DNA of 34,276 nucleotides from Burkholderiales bacterium (GTDB lineage Bacteria; Pseudomonadota; Gammaproteobacteria; Burkholderiales; Casimicrobiaceae): NCBI GenBank assembly GCA_020847675.1, contig JADLBN010000139.1, positions 1 to 34,276 of the forward strand, read 5' to 3'. Shown piece by piece: positions 17,307 to 26,314 of this stretch (position 1 is its first letter; each line of letters starts with the position of its first letter). The notes under the pieces were generated by a model. It saw only the letters and a program-made list of their open reading frames with translations, ran no database searches and was not told where the DNA came from. The position numbers and the translations under genes were made by a program.

Positions 17307-17894
17307 ATGAAGCCTCAAGCAATTCGATGGGCGCTCGCGGGCGCCGCGCTCGCCGCCGTCGCCGCACCGGCCTTCGCCCAGTCCAGCGTCAGCTACGGAC
17401 GCGTCACCGCGGTCAGGAGCGTGACCGTCGACAGCTCCAACGCGCAGGTGGGTGGTGCGCTGGTCGGCGGCACCGTCGGTCTGGTTTCCGGCAGCAACCG
17501 CTCGAGCAGCAACCAGGCGCTGCGCGGCGTCGGCGGCGCGGCGGCCGGCCGCCGGATCGGCGGCGCGATGGGGTCGAGCCAGGCCTGGGAGTACACGGTC
17601 CTCCTGGGCGGTGGCTCCACGACCACGATGGTTTCGGACCAGGCCGGCAAGCGCGTCGGCGACTGCGTCGCGATCGAGCGCGGATCGTTCAACAACATCC
17701 GGCTCGTCGACGACTCCCGCTGCGCGCCGCCCGCACGCGCCGCGGCCGCGCCGGCGCCCGCGCCCGCCGCATCCCCGGCGGCCATCCGCCAGTCGGACGC
17801 GTGCATCCAGGCCAAGGAACAGCTGCTGAAGGCGGAAACCGACGACGCATTCGACCGCGCCGAGCGCCGCGTGCGGCTGCTCTGCGGCGAGTGA
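17307..17894 (+). CDS. Outer-membrane/periplasmic glycine-zipper protein, SlyB-like
   Basis: ATG 17307: MKPQAIRWALAGAALAAVAAPAFAQ; 'VGGALVGGTVGLVSGSNRSSSNQALRGVGGAAAGRRIGGAMGSSQAWEYTVLLGGG'. Confidence 0.75.
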   Translation: MKPQAIRWALAGAALAAVAAPAFAQSSVSYGRVTAVRSVTVDSSNAQVGGALVGGTVGLVSGSNRSSSNQALRGVGGAAAGRRIGGAMGSSQAWEYTVLLGGGSTTTMVSDQAGKRVGDCVAIERGSFNNIRLVDDSRCAPPARAAAAPAPAPAASPAAIRQSDACIQAKEQLLKAETDDAFDRAERRVRLLCGE

Positions 17895-17901
17895 CCCGGC
17901 A

Positions 17902-17923
17902 CGCCGGGGCCCGGGCCCCGGCG
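17902..17923. terminator. 22-bp perfect palindrome between convergent genes, possible bidirectional terminator
   Basis: cgccggggcccgggccccggcg, 8 bp after the + strand stop and 23 bp before the convergent gene end; no T-tract. Confidence 0.35.
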
Positions 17924-17945
17924 ACCGGCAGAGGGTCCTGCGCGC

Positions 17946-18545
17946 TCAGCGCGCCGCGCCCTTGCGCCCCGCCAGCGGCACGTTGGACAGGAGCTTCGCG
18001 AGTTCCGCTCCGTCGATCAGCCGGATACGCTTCTGCACGGCGTACGCGCGCGCGTTGTCGGTGATCCCGCCAGCGAGCACGCACGCGGCTTCGCGCACCT
18101 CGCGCGCTTCCCGCGCCGCGACCAGTTCCTTCAGCGGCTCGACCCCGAGGCGCGCCACCTTCCAGCGCTTGGCCGACACGACGGTGCGGCGGCCCTCCTT
18201 CGCGATCTCGAAGTCGGCGCCGGCCTCGGCGACCCTCGTCACTTCGCAGCCGTCGAGCCGAAAACCGAGGTCGAGCGCATCGGCGAACTCCGGCCACGAC
18301 ATCGCGCGCACCGCGTCGAGCGTCGCCGCGACCCTCTTCGCCGACGGCGCCCGGACCTGTCGCGAGAGCGCGATCACGGCGATCACCGCGAACGGTGCGC
18401 CGAGGAACGGACCCATCGCCCGCCAGTGCGCCGGCAGCAGCGCGAGTCCCAGTCCGGCGAGCGCCGCGGCGATGGCCGCGCTCATCCACCACGGCGAACG
18501 CAGCAGGATCGCGAACAGCGAGTTCTCGTTCATCTTCCACTGCAT
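17946..18545 (-). CDS. Membrane-anchored Mrr-like restriction-endonuclease-fold protein
   Basis: 199 aa; two N-terminal TM segments; 'MSWPEFADALDLGFRLDGCEVTRVAEAGADFEIAKEGRRTVVSAKRWKVARLGVEPLKELVAAREAR...IRLIDGAELAKLL' follows the Mrr_cat layout. Confidence 0.78.
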   Translation of the reverse strand: MQWKMNENSLFAILLRSPWWMSAAIAAALAGLGLALLPAHWRAMGPFLGAPFAVIAVIALSRQVRAPSAKRVAATLDAVRAMSWPEFADALDLGFRLDGCEVTRVAEAGADFEIAKEGRRTVVSAKRWKVARLGVEPLKELVAAREAREVREAACVLAGGITDNARAYAVQKRIRLIDGAELAKLLSNVPLAGRKGAAR

Positions 18546-18588
18546 CGTTCGCCTCGCAGGTTGACGTTCGCGGGTCGGAGGGGGCGCG

Positions 18589-19551
18589 CTAGCGCCCGGG
18601 GGCGAGGAGCGCCGCCGCGCCCGAGAAGGTGAGGAACGCGAGCGCCGTCGTGGCGAGGATGATGCGCGCGATGCGCCCGTTGTCGGCGCCGAAGCGCTCG
18701 GCGAGCATCGCCACGTTGCTGGCCGAAGGCAGCGTCGCGACCAGCACGATGACAGTGAGCGCGTAGCGGTCGAGCGGCACGCCGAGGTCGATGGCTGCGT
18801 GACCGATCGCCAGCACGAGCAGCGGATGGACGACGAGCTTGACGGCGACCACCGGAATCACTTCGCCCGCCGGCGTCGGCTCGCGCGCGGCCGCCTGCGA
18901 GCGCGCCAGCACCGCGCCGATCGTGAACAGCGCGGCCGGCGACGCCGCGTCCGCGAGGAGCTTCACCGCCTGCATGAGCGGCTCAGGCACCGCGATCCCC
19001 GACAGCCAGGTCGCGACGCCCAGCACGATCGCCCACGGCAGCGGGTTGACGAGCACGCCGCGCAGCGCCGAGCGCGCGGCGGCGGCGGAGCCGTGCTCGG
19101 CCGCGCTTCCGAGCTGAGACAGCGCGATGCACAGGGAACTCGTGAACACGAGGTCCATCAGGATCGTCGCCATCGCCGGGCCCGCGGACGCCTCGCCCAT
19201 GAGCGCGATCAGCAGCGGGATGCCCATGTAGCCGGTGTTGGGAAACGTCGCCACCAGCGCACCGAACGCCGCGTCGTTCCAGCCGATGCGCGGGGAGAGC
19301 GTGACCGCGACCGTGAACGCCACCAGGACGAACGCGCATCCCACGTACACGACGAAGAGTCCGATCGAGAGGTCGCGCAGGATCGGCGTCGTCGCGCCGA
19401 AGCGGAACAGCATCGCCGGCAGCGCGAAGTAGAGCACGAAGCTGTTGAGCCCCGGAATCGCGTTCTCCGGCAGCAGCCGGGCGCGCGTGGCGGCGTACCC
19501 GGCCAGCACCAGCGCGAAGAACGGGAACGTGATGGCGAGGACGTCGAGCAC
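18589..19551 (-). CDS. AEC family transporter (auxin/malonate efflux carrier type)
   Basis: MLDVLAITFPFFALVLAGYAATRARLLPENAIPGLNSFVLYFALPAMLFR...FPNTGYMGIPLLIALMGEA. Confidence 0.93.
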   Translation of the reverse strand: MLDVLAITFPFFALVLAGYAATRARLLPENAIPGLNSFVLYFALPAMLFRFGATTPILRDLSIGLFVVYVGCAFVLVAFTVAVTLSPRIGWNDAAFGALVATFPNTGYMGIPLLIALMGEASAGPAMATILMDLVFTSSLCIALSQLGSAAEHGSAAAARSALRGVLVNPLPWAIVLGVATWLSGIAVPEPLMQAVKLLADAASPAALFTIGAVLARSQAAAREPTPAGEVIPVVAVKLVVHPLLVLAIGHAAIDLGVPLDRYALTVIVLVATLPSASNVAMLAERFGADNGRIARIILATTALAFLTFSGAAALLAPGR

Positions 19552-19635
19552 GGCGTGGGGGTCGCGGTTGCGTCGCCGCGCATCGTGGCGCGGGTCGCGA
19601 CAGGTGACGCGCCTGGAAGAACGGTCTCTCGCGGA

Positions 19636-20247
19636 TCAGCCCGGCGGCGGCCGGGTGGCGACCATCGCGTCGCGGCCGCCGAACCACTCGAACCACGCTG
19701 CGGCATTGGGATGGCGCTCGCGCCAGTTGAGCGAGGCGAAGCGGAAGTCGAGGTAGCCCAGCGCGCAGGCGAACGCGATCGTGCCGAGGTCGACCCGGTC
19801 TCCGAACGAGACCGCGCGCCGCTCGAGATCGGCGAGGCCGCAGGCGACCTTGTCGAGCTGGCCCTCGATCCATCCCGACCAGCGCTGCGGTTCCGGGCGC
19901 ACCGCCATCTCGTAGCGCGTGAGCAGCGCGGCGCCGGAGATGCCGTCCGCGAGCGACTGCTCGACCAGCACCGGCCAGCGCGCGCCGGCCTCGGCGGGGA
20001 TCAGCTCGCCGCCGGCCGTTTCGTTCAGGTACTCGCAGATCACGCGGCTGTCGTAGAGCACCGTGCCGTCGTCGGTCACGAGCGTGGGCACCTGGCCGAG
20101 CGGATTCAGCTCGACCAGCGCGCGATCTCGCGTCACCGGGTGCGCGGCGGCCGGCACGAGTTCGATGCGCTCGCGCAGTCCGAGCTCCTGCGCGCATACC
20201 TGGCACTTGCGCGCGAACGGCGAGGTGGGGGAATAATGGAGTCTCAT
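19636..20247 (-). CDS. Glutathione S-transferase family protein
   Basis: MRLHYSPTSPFARKCQVCAQELGLRERIELVPA...NPLGQVPTLVTDDGTVLYDSRVICEYLNE. Confidence 0.93.
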   Translation of the reverse strand: MRLHYSPTSPFARKCQVCAQELGLRERIELVPAAAHPVTRDRALVELNPLGQVPTLVTDDGTVLYDSRVICEYLNETAGGELIPAEAGARWPVLVEQSLADGISGAALLTRYEMAVRPEPQRWSGWIEGQLDKVACGLADLERRAVSFGDRVDLGTIAFACALGYLDFRFASLNWRERHPNAAAWFEWFGGRDAMVATRPPPG

Positions 20248-20264
20248 CGGTCGTGGCCGTGGAG

Positions 20265-21437
20265 TCAGGCGTCGGGAACCAGCCGCACCGACAGGACGCC
20301 GCCGATGGCCGCGAGTCCTCGCACGGTCTCGTCGCGGACCGCGCTGTCGGTGTCGACCAGCGTGTAGGCCATCTCGCCGCGCGAGCGGTTCACCATGTTG
20401 TGGATGTTCAACCCGGCCTGCGCCATCGTCGAGCTGATCTGGCCGAGCATGTTGGGCACGTTGGCGTTGGCGATCGCGATCCGGTGCGGCGACTCGCGCT
20501 CCATCTCGACGTTCGGGAAGTTGACCGAGTTCGCGACCGTCCCGTGCTCGAGGAACTCGCGCACCTGGTCGACCACCATCGCGGCCGAGTTGTCCTCGGC
20601 CTCCGCCGTCGAGGCGCCGAGGTGCGGCAGCGCCACGACGCCCGGCTCGCCGATCAGCGCAGCGCTCGGGAAGTCGGTGAGGTAGGACTTGAGGCGGCGC
20701 TCGCGCAGCGCGGCCAGCACGGCCTGCTCGTCCACGATCGCGTCGCGGGAGAAGTTGAGCAGCACCATGCCCGGCTTCGCGAGCGCGAGCCGCCGCGCAT
20801 CGACCAGGTGGCGGGTGACCGGCAGTAGCGGCACGTGCAACGTCACGAAATCCGCGGACTTCAGCACCTCGTCGATCGAGTGCGCCTTGCGCACCGAGGC
20901 GGGCAGGCGCCAGGCCGCGTCGACGGTGATCTCGGGGTCGAAGCCCACGACCTTCATGCCCAGCTTGATCGCCACGTCGGCGACGAGTCCGCCGATCGCC
21001 CCCAGGCCGACGATGCCGAGCGTGCGCTGCGGCAGCTCGAATCCGGCGAAGCGCTTCTTGCCGTCCTCGACCTGCGCCTCGAGGTCGGGGGCGTTCCGGT
21101 CCAGGCCCTCGACGTAGCGCAGCGCCGGCACCACGTTGCGCGCGCCCATCAGGAGCGCGGTCAGCACCAGTTCCTTGACCGCGTTCGCGTTGGCGCCGGG
21201 CGCGTTGAACACCGGGATGCCACGCTTCGACAGCGCGCCGACCGGGATGTTGTTGGTTCCCGCACCCGCGCGCCCGATCGCCTTCACGCTCGCCGGAATC
21301 GCCATCGCGTGCATGTCGTGCGACCGCACGAGGATCGCATCGGGATCGGCGAGCGCCTTTCCGACCGTGTAGCGCCCGGCCGGGAAGCGGCCGAGCCCCT
21401 GCGCCGAGATCGCGTTGATCGTCAGGATTCGGAACAT
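20265..21437 (-). CDS. serA: D-3-phosphoglycerate dehydrogenase (2-hydroxyacid dehydrogenase with C-terminal ACT domain)
   Basis: ATG 21437 (GTG 21440 alternative); 'AIGRAGAGTNNIPVGALSKRGIPVFNAPGANANAVKELVLTALL', 'LGIVGLGAIGGLVADVAIKLGM', ACT-like 'PNMLGQISSTMAQAGLNIHNMVNRSRGEMAYTLVD'. Confidence 0.93.
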   Translation of the reverse strand: MFRILTINAISAQGLGRFPAGRYTVGKALADPDAILVRSHDMHAMAIPASVKAIGRAGAGTNNIPVGALSKRGIPVFNAPGANANAVKELVLTALLMGARNVVPALRYVEGLDRNAPDLEAQVEDGKKRFAGFELPQRTLGIVGLGAIGGLVADVAIKLGMKVVGFDPEITVDAAWRLPASVRKAHSIDEVLKSADFVTLHVPLLPVTRHLVDARRLALAKPGMVLLNFSRDAIVDEQAVLAALRERRLKSYLTDFPSAALIGEPGVVALPHLGASTAEAEDNSAAMVVDQVREFLEHGTVANSVNFPNVEMERESPHRIAIANANVPNMLGQISSTMAQAGLNIHNMVNRSRGEMAYTLVDTDSAVRDETVRGLAAIGGVLSVRLVPDA

Positions 21438-21444
21438 CACCGGG

Positions 21445-22524
21445 TCAGCCGTGGCTGCGCTCGAATTCCCGCAGGTAGTCGGCGAGCGCGCGCACGCCCT
21501 CGACGGGCATCGCGTTGTAGATCGACGCGCGCATGCCGCCGACCGCCCGGTGGCCTTTCAGCTGCACCATGCCGCGTTCCTCCGCGCCCTTCAGGAACGC
21601 CGCGTCGAGCTTCTCGTCGGGAAGGCGGAACGGAACGTTCATGCGCGAGCGGTCCTCCTTCCGCACCGGCGACGAGTAGAACCCGCTCGCGTCGAGCACG
21701 TCGTAGAGGAGCTTCGCCTTCGCGACGTTCTTCCGTTCGATCGCCGCGAGCCCTCCCTGCGCGATGAGCCACTCGAACACCAGCCCGGCGATGTAGATCG
21801 CCCAGGTCGGCGGCGTGTTGAGCATCGAGTCGGCCGCCGCCTGCTCCTTCCAGTGGAACGCCGACGGACAGATCGGCAGCGCGCGGTCGAGGAGGTCGTC
21901 GCGCACGATCACCAGCGTGAGCCCGGCCGGACCCAGGTTCTTCTGCGCGCCGCCGTAGATGACGCCGTAGCGCGCGACGTCGACCGGGCGCGACAGGAGA
22001 TGCGACGACATGTCCGCGACCAGCGGGACGTCGCCGGTGTCCGGCGTCCAGTGGTACTCGACGCCGCCGATCGTCTCGTTGGTGCAGATGTGGACATAGG
22101 CCGCCGACGGGTCGAGCTTCCAGGTCTCGCGCGCGGGCACATAGCTGAACGCGCGATCCTCCGACGACGCGGCCACGCGGACCTCCGCGTAGCGCTTCGC
22201 CTCCTTGATCGACTTCTTCGACCACTCGCCGGTGTTCACGAAATCGATGCTCTTCCGTCCCCCGACGAGGTTCATCGGGACGATGGCGTTCTCGCCGATC
22301 GCCCCGCCCTGCAGGAACAGCACCTTGTGGTTCGCGGGAATCGCGAGCAGCGTGCGGAGATCCGCCTCGGCCTTCTCGGCGATCGAGATGAACTCCTTGC
22401 CGCGGTGGCTCATCTCCATCACCGACATGCCGCTGCCGCGCCAGTCGAGCATCTCGGCGGCGGCCTGTCGGAGCACGGACTCGGGCAGCACGGCGGGGCC
22501 GGCGCTGAAATTGTGGACGCGCAT
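21445..22524 (-). CDS. serC: Phosphoserine aminotransferase
   Basis: ATG 22524: [45 protein letters not shown]...[23 protein letters not shown] (PLP Lys). Confidence 0.96.
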   Translation of the reverse strand: MRVHNFSAGPAVLPESVLRQAAAEMLDWRGSGMSVMEMSHRGKEFISIAEKAEADLRTLLAIPANHKVLFLQGGAIGENAIVPMNLVGGRKSIDFVNTGEWSKKSIKEAKRYAEVRVAASSEDRAFSYVPARETWKLDPSAAYVHICTNETIGGVEYHWTPDTGDVPLVADMSSHLLSRPVDVARYGVIYGGAQKNLGPAGLTLVIVRDDLLDRALPICPSAFHWKEQAAADSMLNTPPTWAIYIAGLVFEWLIAQGGLAAIERKNVAKAKLLYDVLDASGFYSSPVRKEDRSRMNVPFRLPDEKLDAAFLKGAEERGMVQLKGHRAVGGMRASIYNAMPVEGVRALADYLREFERSHG

Positions 22525-22631
22525 GTCGGAGCGGAGGGCGGGCGGAATCCGCCATTGTAGCGAACCGCGTCGTGCCCTCCCCGCTCGCCGGATCGTCCCG
22601 CCCGTCCCGGCGCCGCGGCCGCGGGTCGACG

Positions 22632-23549
22632 CTAGGCGTCGAACAGATAGGCGCGGCTGTCTTCGAGGAAGTCCGGAGCGTCGTCGGAACGGATCGCGGT
22701 GCCCACGCCGTCCGCGGTCAGCACCTCGAGCAGGAGCGCGCTCGGCACGCCTCCGTCGATGATGTGCACCGAGCGCACGCCCGAGCGCACGGCCTCGACC
22801 GCCGCGATCGCGCGCTCGCGCACTTCGCCGTCGACGAGGCCTTCGGTGACCAGGCTCTCCACTTCCTTCGCGCGGACGATCCACGCGAGCCTGCCGTCGC
22901 GGCCGACGACGCCCTGCGCGTTGGTCATCAGGATCAGCTTCTCTGCGGCGAGGGCGCGCGCGAGTTCGCCCGCGAGACGGTCGGACAGGATGTGGTAGGC
23001 CGTCCCGTCGTCGGCCACGCCGATCGGCATGACGACCGGAACGAACTCGCGCGAGAGCAGGAGATTCACGAGTTCGACGTCGATCGACGCGACGTCGCCG
23101 ACGAAGCCCAGGTCGACGGGCGCCCCGCCCGGCGCCGCCGGAACGCGGCGCTTGACCGCGCGGATGAACCGGCCGTCCTGTCCGTTGATCCCCACGGCGC
23201 GCCCGCCGTGCTGGTTGATGAGGCCGGTCCGTTCCTGGTTCAGTTCGTCGAGCGCCATTTCGACGACGGTCAGCGTGCGGGCGTCGGTGACGCGCAGGCC
23301 CTGCTCCCGGTGCGACGGCAAGCCCATCGTCGAGAGCAGTTCGTCGATGCGCCAGCCGCCGCCGTGCACGACGATCGGCTTCATGCCGACCAGACGCAAG
23401 AGCGCCACGTCGCGCGCGAACATGGCCTTCAGGGCGGGGTCGGCCATCGCCCGGCCGCCGAAGCGGATGACGATCGCCTTGCCGTGGTAGGCGCGAAGGT
23501 AGGGCAGCGCTTCGGCGAGCGTGCGGGCGGTGGTGGCGGCGGTGGGCAT
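22632..23549 (-). CDS. Acetylglutamate kinase-like (ArgB-fold, amino acid kinase family) protein, divergent at catalytic residues
   Basis: ATG 23549: [72 protein letters not shown]...[16 protein letters not shown]...[17 protein letters not shown]...[26 protein letters not shown]. Confidence 0.85.
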   Translation of the reverse strand: MPTAATTARTLAEALPYLRAYHGKAIVIRFGGRAMADPALKAMFARDVALLRLVGMKPIVVHGGGWRIDELLSTMGLPSHREQGLRVTDARTLTVVEMALDELNQERTGLINQHGGRAVGINGQDGRFIRAVKRRVPAAPGGAPVDLGFVGDVASIDVELVNLLLSREFVPVVMPIGVADDGTAYHILSDRLAGELARALAAEKLILMTNAQGVVGRDGRLAWIVRAKEVESLVTEGLVDGEVRERAIAAVEAVRSGVRSVHIIDGGVPSALLLEVLTADGVGTAIRSDDAPDFLEDSRAYLFDA

Positions 23550-23735
23550 CGGCAGGTCGGGTCCCTCGCATGGTACCCAACTGCCGCGAGGCCGGCATTG
23601 GCCGTGCCGCCCGCGGCGCTCCGCCGGCTTGCGGCGCGACCGCCGGCGAGGGGGTAGAATCCTGCCCGCCACGGATTCCAGAACGGCTCGCGCCTCGCCG
23701 GCCAACCCCTGTCCGCTGACTTCCCCCACATCGTC

Positions 23736-24464
23736 GTGCTTGCCGCCGGCCTCGGTCTGCGCCTCGGTGCGCTCACGGCCGACCGGCCCAAGGCGCTCGT
23801 CGAGGTCGCAGGCACGACGCTGCTCGAGCACGCGCTGCGGTTCGCGCGGAGTCTCGGCGCGGCGCAGACGATCGTCGTGGGCGGCTACCGCGTGCGCGAC
23901 GTCGCCGATCGGCTCGAGGCGCTCGCGATGCCGCGAGTCCGGCTGGTCGAGAATCCGCGCTTCGAGGAAGGCAACCTGCGGTCGGTGGAGGCCGCGCTGC
24001 CCCACCTGCGCGACGCCTTCCTGCTCACCAACTGCGACCACGTCCTGCCCGACGAAGCCGCGCCGCGGGTAGCCGCCTCGATCGGCACGTCCGTCACCGC
24101 GTTCTGCGAATTCGAGCGCGCACTCGCAGAGGACGAAATGAAGGTGGCGATCGACGCCGGCCGTGCGATCGTCCGCATCTCCAAGCGGCTGCCGGCCTGG
24201 GACGGCGGCTACATCGGACTCACCCACGTACCAGAACGATGCCTGGGCGACTACCGGCGCGCCGTTAGGTCGGCGCGATCGGCACACGGCGCATCCGCGG
24301 TCGCCGAGCACGCGCTGCAGGCGCTGGCCGATGGCGGCCACCGCGTGGCTGCGGCGAGCCTCGACGGCATCGCCTGGAACGAGGTGGACACTCCCGAGGA
24401 TCTCGCGCGCGCCGACGCGCGCTGGTCCGCGGCGCAACGCCCGCAAGACGCGAACGATGACTGA
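23736..24464 (+). CDS. NTP transferase domain protein (LicC / inositol-1-phosphate cytidylyltransferase-like)
   Basis: [44 protein letters not shown]...[28 protein letters not shown]...[31 protein letters not shown]. The N-terminus must begin upstream of the GTG at 23736 for a complete first strand; exact start uncertain. Confidence 0.82.
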   Translation: MLAAGLGLRLGALTADRPKALVEVAGTTLLEHALRFARSLGAAQTIVVGGYRVRDVADRLEALAMPRVRLVENPRFEEGNLRSVEAALPHLRDAFLLTNCDHVLPDEAAPRVAASIGTSVTAFCEFERALAEDEMKVAIDAGRAIVRISKRLPAWDGGYIGLTHVPERCLGDYRRAVRSARSAHGASAVAEHALQALADGGHRVAAASLDGIAWNEVDTPEDLARADARWSAAQRPQDANDD

Positions 24465-25587
24465 CGCTCGTGCGCGCGGAGTGCTCGCCTTCGCCTGGCT
24501 GCCGCACCACGTCGATCATCTCGCGCCCTGGTGCAGCATCCTGAACGCACCGCTGTGCGTCGACGGCCGGACCTCGATGGCCGCCGCGGCGGGCCTGTAT
24601 CCCGATCTCGAGTGGTTCGCGCTGCCGGATACCGACGGCAGCTCCCGATTCGAGCCGTTCGCCCGCCGCGTGCGCGAACTCGCGCCCCGCGTCCTCCTGT
24701 GCTCGGAGTTGTTCGAGCGCTGGTACCTTCGCGAACTCTTCGGCGGCACCGACGCGCCGCGCTTCGTCTACGTGCCGCACGGATTCTCGGAAAAGCGGCA
24801 GGACTGGGCCCGCGAGACAGCCTACCAGGACGTGGCGGTCTTCTACGGCGAGCACGGGCAGGACCAGCTCGCGGAGCTTGGCGCGGCGGGCATCCTCGAC
24901 CGCTGGATCGTCTCGGGGAACCTCCGGGCCGCGTGGAATCGCAGGCACGCGGCGCACTTCCGCGCGCAACTCGGCCCCCTCGGCGAGCTCCCCCCCGCCG
25001 GGCGCACGATCCTGTACGCGCCGACTTGGGCGGACGCGATCGGCTCGTCGTCGTTCTTCGACGCTTTCGCGCCGTTTGCGCGCAGCCTGCCCGAGGGCTG
25101 GCGGCTCATCGCGAAGCTTCACCCTCGCCTCGAGCGCCACGTCGACGTGATCGACACGCTGGGCAGCCTCGCGGCCGGACGCGACATCCACCTGGTGCGA
25201 GGAAGTCCCCTCACCTATCCCTTGCTCGCCCTGGCCGACGCCTACGTCGGCGACATGTCCGCGCTCGCCTACGACTTCCTCGCTACCGGCCGGCCGATGT
25301 TCTTCACCCACCAGACCGCAGGCACCGCGGCGGACGCGTCGTCCTCGCGCCTGTTCGCGTGCGGCACCGAGATCCCGCCCGGAGCCTATGCCGACGTCGT
25401 GCGCATCGTAGACGAGGCCTGGCCCTCCGACGCCGAACGCTTCGGCGAGGCCCGCGCCGCGCTCGACCGCTACACGCATGCCCCCGAGCGCCCCTTCGAC
25501 GAACTGGTCCGCGAACTGCACGAGGCGACCTCGGGCCCCGCGCCGGATTGGATGGGCGGTCGCGCGGCTTCCCACGAGCGAGGATGA
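24457..25587 (+). CDS. CDP-glycerol glycerophosphotransferase-like (TagF-type) protein
   Basis: Likely ATG at 24457 ([25 protein letters not shown]...); 'FVYVPHGFSEK', 'TILYAPTWADAIGSSSF', 'LIAKLHPRLERH', 'LADAYVGDMSALAYDFLATGRPMFFTHQ' match the Glyphos_transf family layout. Confidence 0.8.
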   Translation: MTDARARGVLAFAWLPHHVDHLAPWCSILNAPLCVDGRTSMAAAAGLYPDLEWFALPDTDGSSRFEPFARRVRELAPRVLLCSELFERWYLRELFGGTDAPRFVYVPHGFSEKRQDWARETAYQDVAVFYGEHGQDQLAELGAAGILDRWIVSGNLRAAWNRRHAAHFRAQLGPLGELPPAGRTILYAPTWADAIGSSSFFDAFAPFARSLPEGWRLIAKLHPRLERHVDVIDTLGSLAAGRDIHLVRGSPLTYPLLALADAYVGDMSALAYDFLATGRPMFFTHQTAGTAADASSSRLFACGTEIPPGAYADVVRIVDEAWPSDAERFGEARAALDRYTHAPERPFDELVRELHEATSGPAPDWMGGRAASHERG

Positions 25588-25700
25588 TTCGGCGCCGGCG
25601 GATCCGTGCGCGGCGTCGCGGCGCGGCCACCCGGGAGCGGCTGATCGGGTCCGCTGCGCGCGAGCGGGGCAGGCCGCCCGCGGCCGCGTTCCGGGCTTCG

Positions 25701-26120
25701 CTAGTCGCGCGCCTCTTCGCGCTGCTCGAGTTCGAAGCGCAGCTCGGCCAGGTCCTCGTCGAGCGCGTCGCGCACGGTCACGATGCCGATCGGGCGGCCG
25801 AACTCGACCACCGGAAGGTGGCGGAACCGGCCTTCGTGCATCGTGCGCAGCGCCTGGACGAAAGGTTCGTCCGGGTGCGTCGTCTGCGGCTGCGGGGTCA
25901 TCACGTCGCCGACCCGGGTGACCGCCGGGTCGCGCTCGACGGCGACGACGCGGTAGAGCGCGTCGCGCTCGGTGAAAATGCCGACGAGGCGCGTGCCTTC
26001 GAGCACCAGCACCGAACCGACGCCGCGCCGCTTCATCTCCTTCGCCGCCTCGGTCACGGTCGCGGTCTTCGTCGCCGTGACCGGGGTCCGCCCGGCAATG
26101 ATCGTCCGCAGCGAGCGCAT
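25701..26120 (-). CDS. Tandem CBS-domain protein
   Basis: ATG 26120: MRSLRTIIAGRTPVTATKTATVTEAAKEMKRRGVGSVLVLEGTRLVGIFTERDALYRVVAVERDPAVTRVGDVMTPQPQTTHPDEPFVQALRTMHEGRFRHLPVVE. Confidence 0.93.
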   Translation of the reverse strand: MRSLRTIIAGRTPVTATKTATVTEAAKEMKRRGVGSVLVLEGTRLVGIFTERDALYRVVAVERDPAVTRVGDVMTPQPQTTHPDEPFVQALRTMHEGRFRHLPVVEFGRPIGIVTVRDALDEDLAELRFELEQREEARD

Positions 26121-26314
26121 GGGTTCCTCCTGGCGTCGTACCAATCCGGACATTGGGCGCCGGCCCGTTGGCGCCGTCAAGAGGCCCGGCGCAACGAGTC
26201 GCCGCCGGAAGCAACGCCGCGCCCCGAAACAGCGTGCGCGTGGTCAAGCCAATTCGCCGTCGTCCGCCGGCCGCAAACTCCGGCCCGCGCCGCCGGACCG
26301 GAATCCCGGCCGAC

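Noticed and set aside
15845-17308. 487-aa minus-strand ORF opposite the GntP permease
   Set aside because: His/Arg/Asp-rich reverse-frame artefact of a polytopic membrane protein gene.
20265-22524. SerC and SerA themselves as a novelty
   Set aside because: Sequences look canonical; only their association with the unusual ArgB-like gene is notable.
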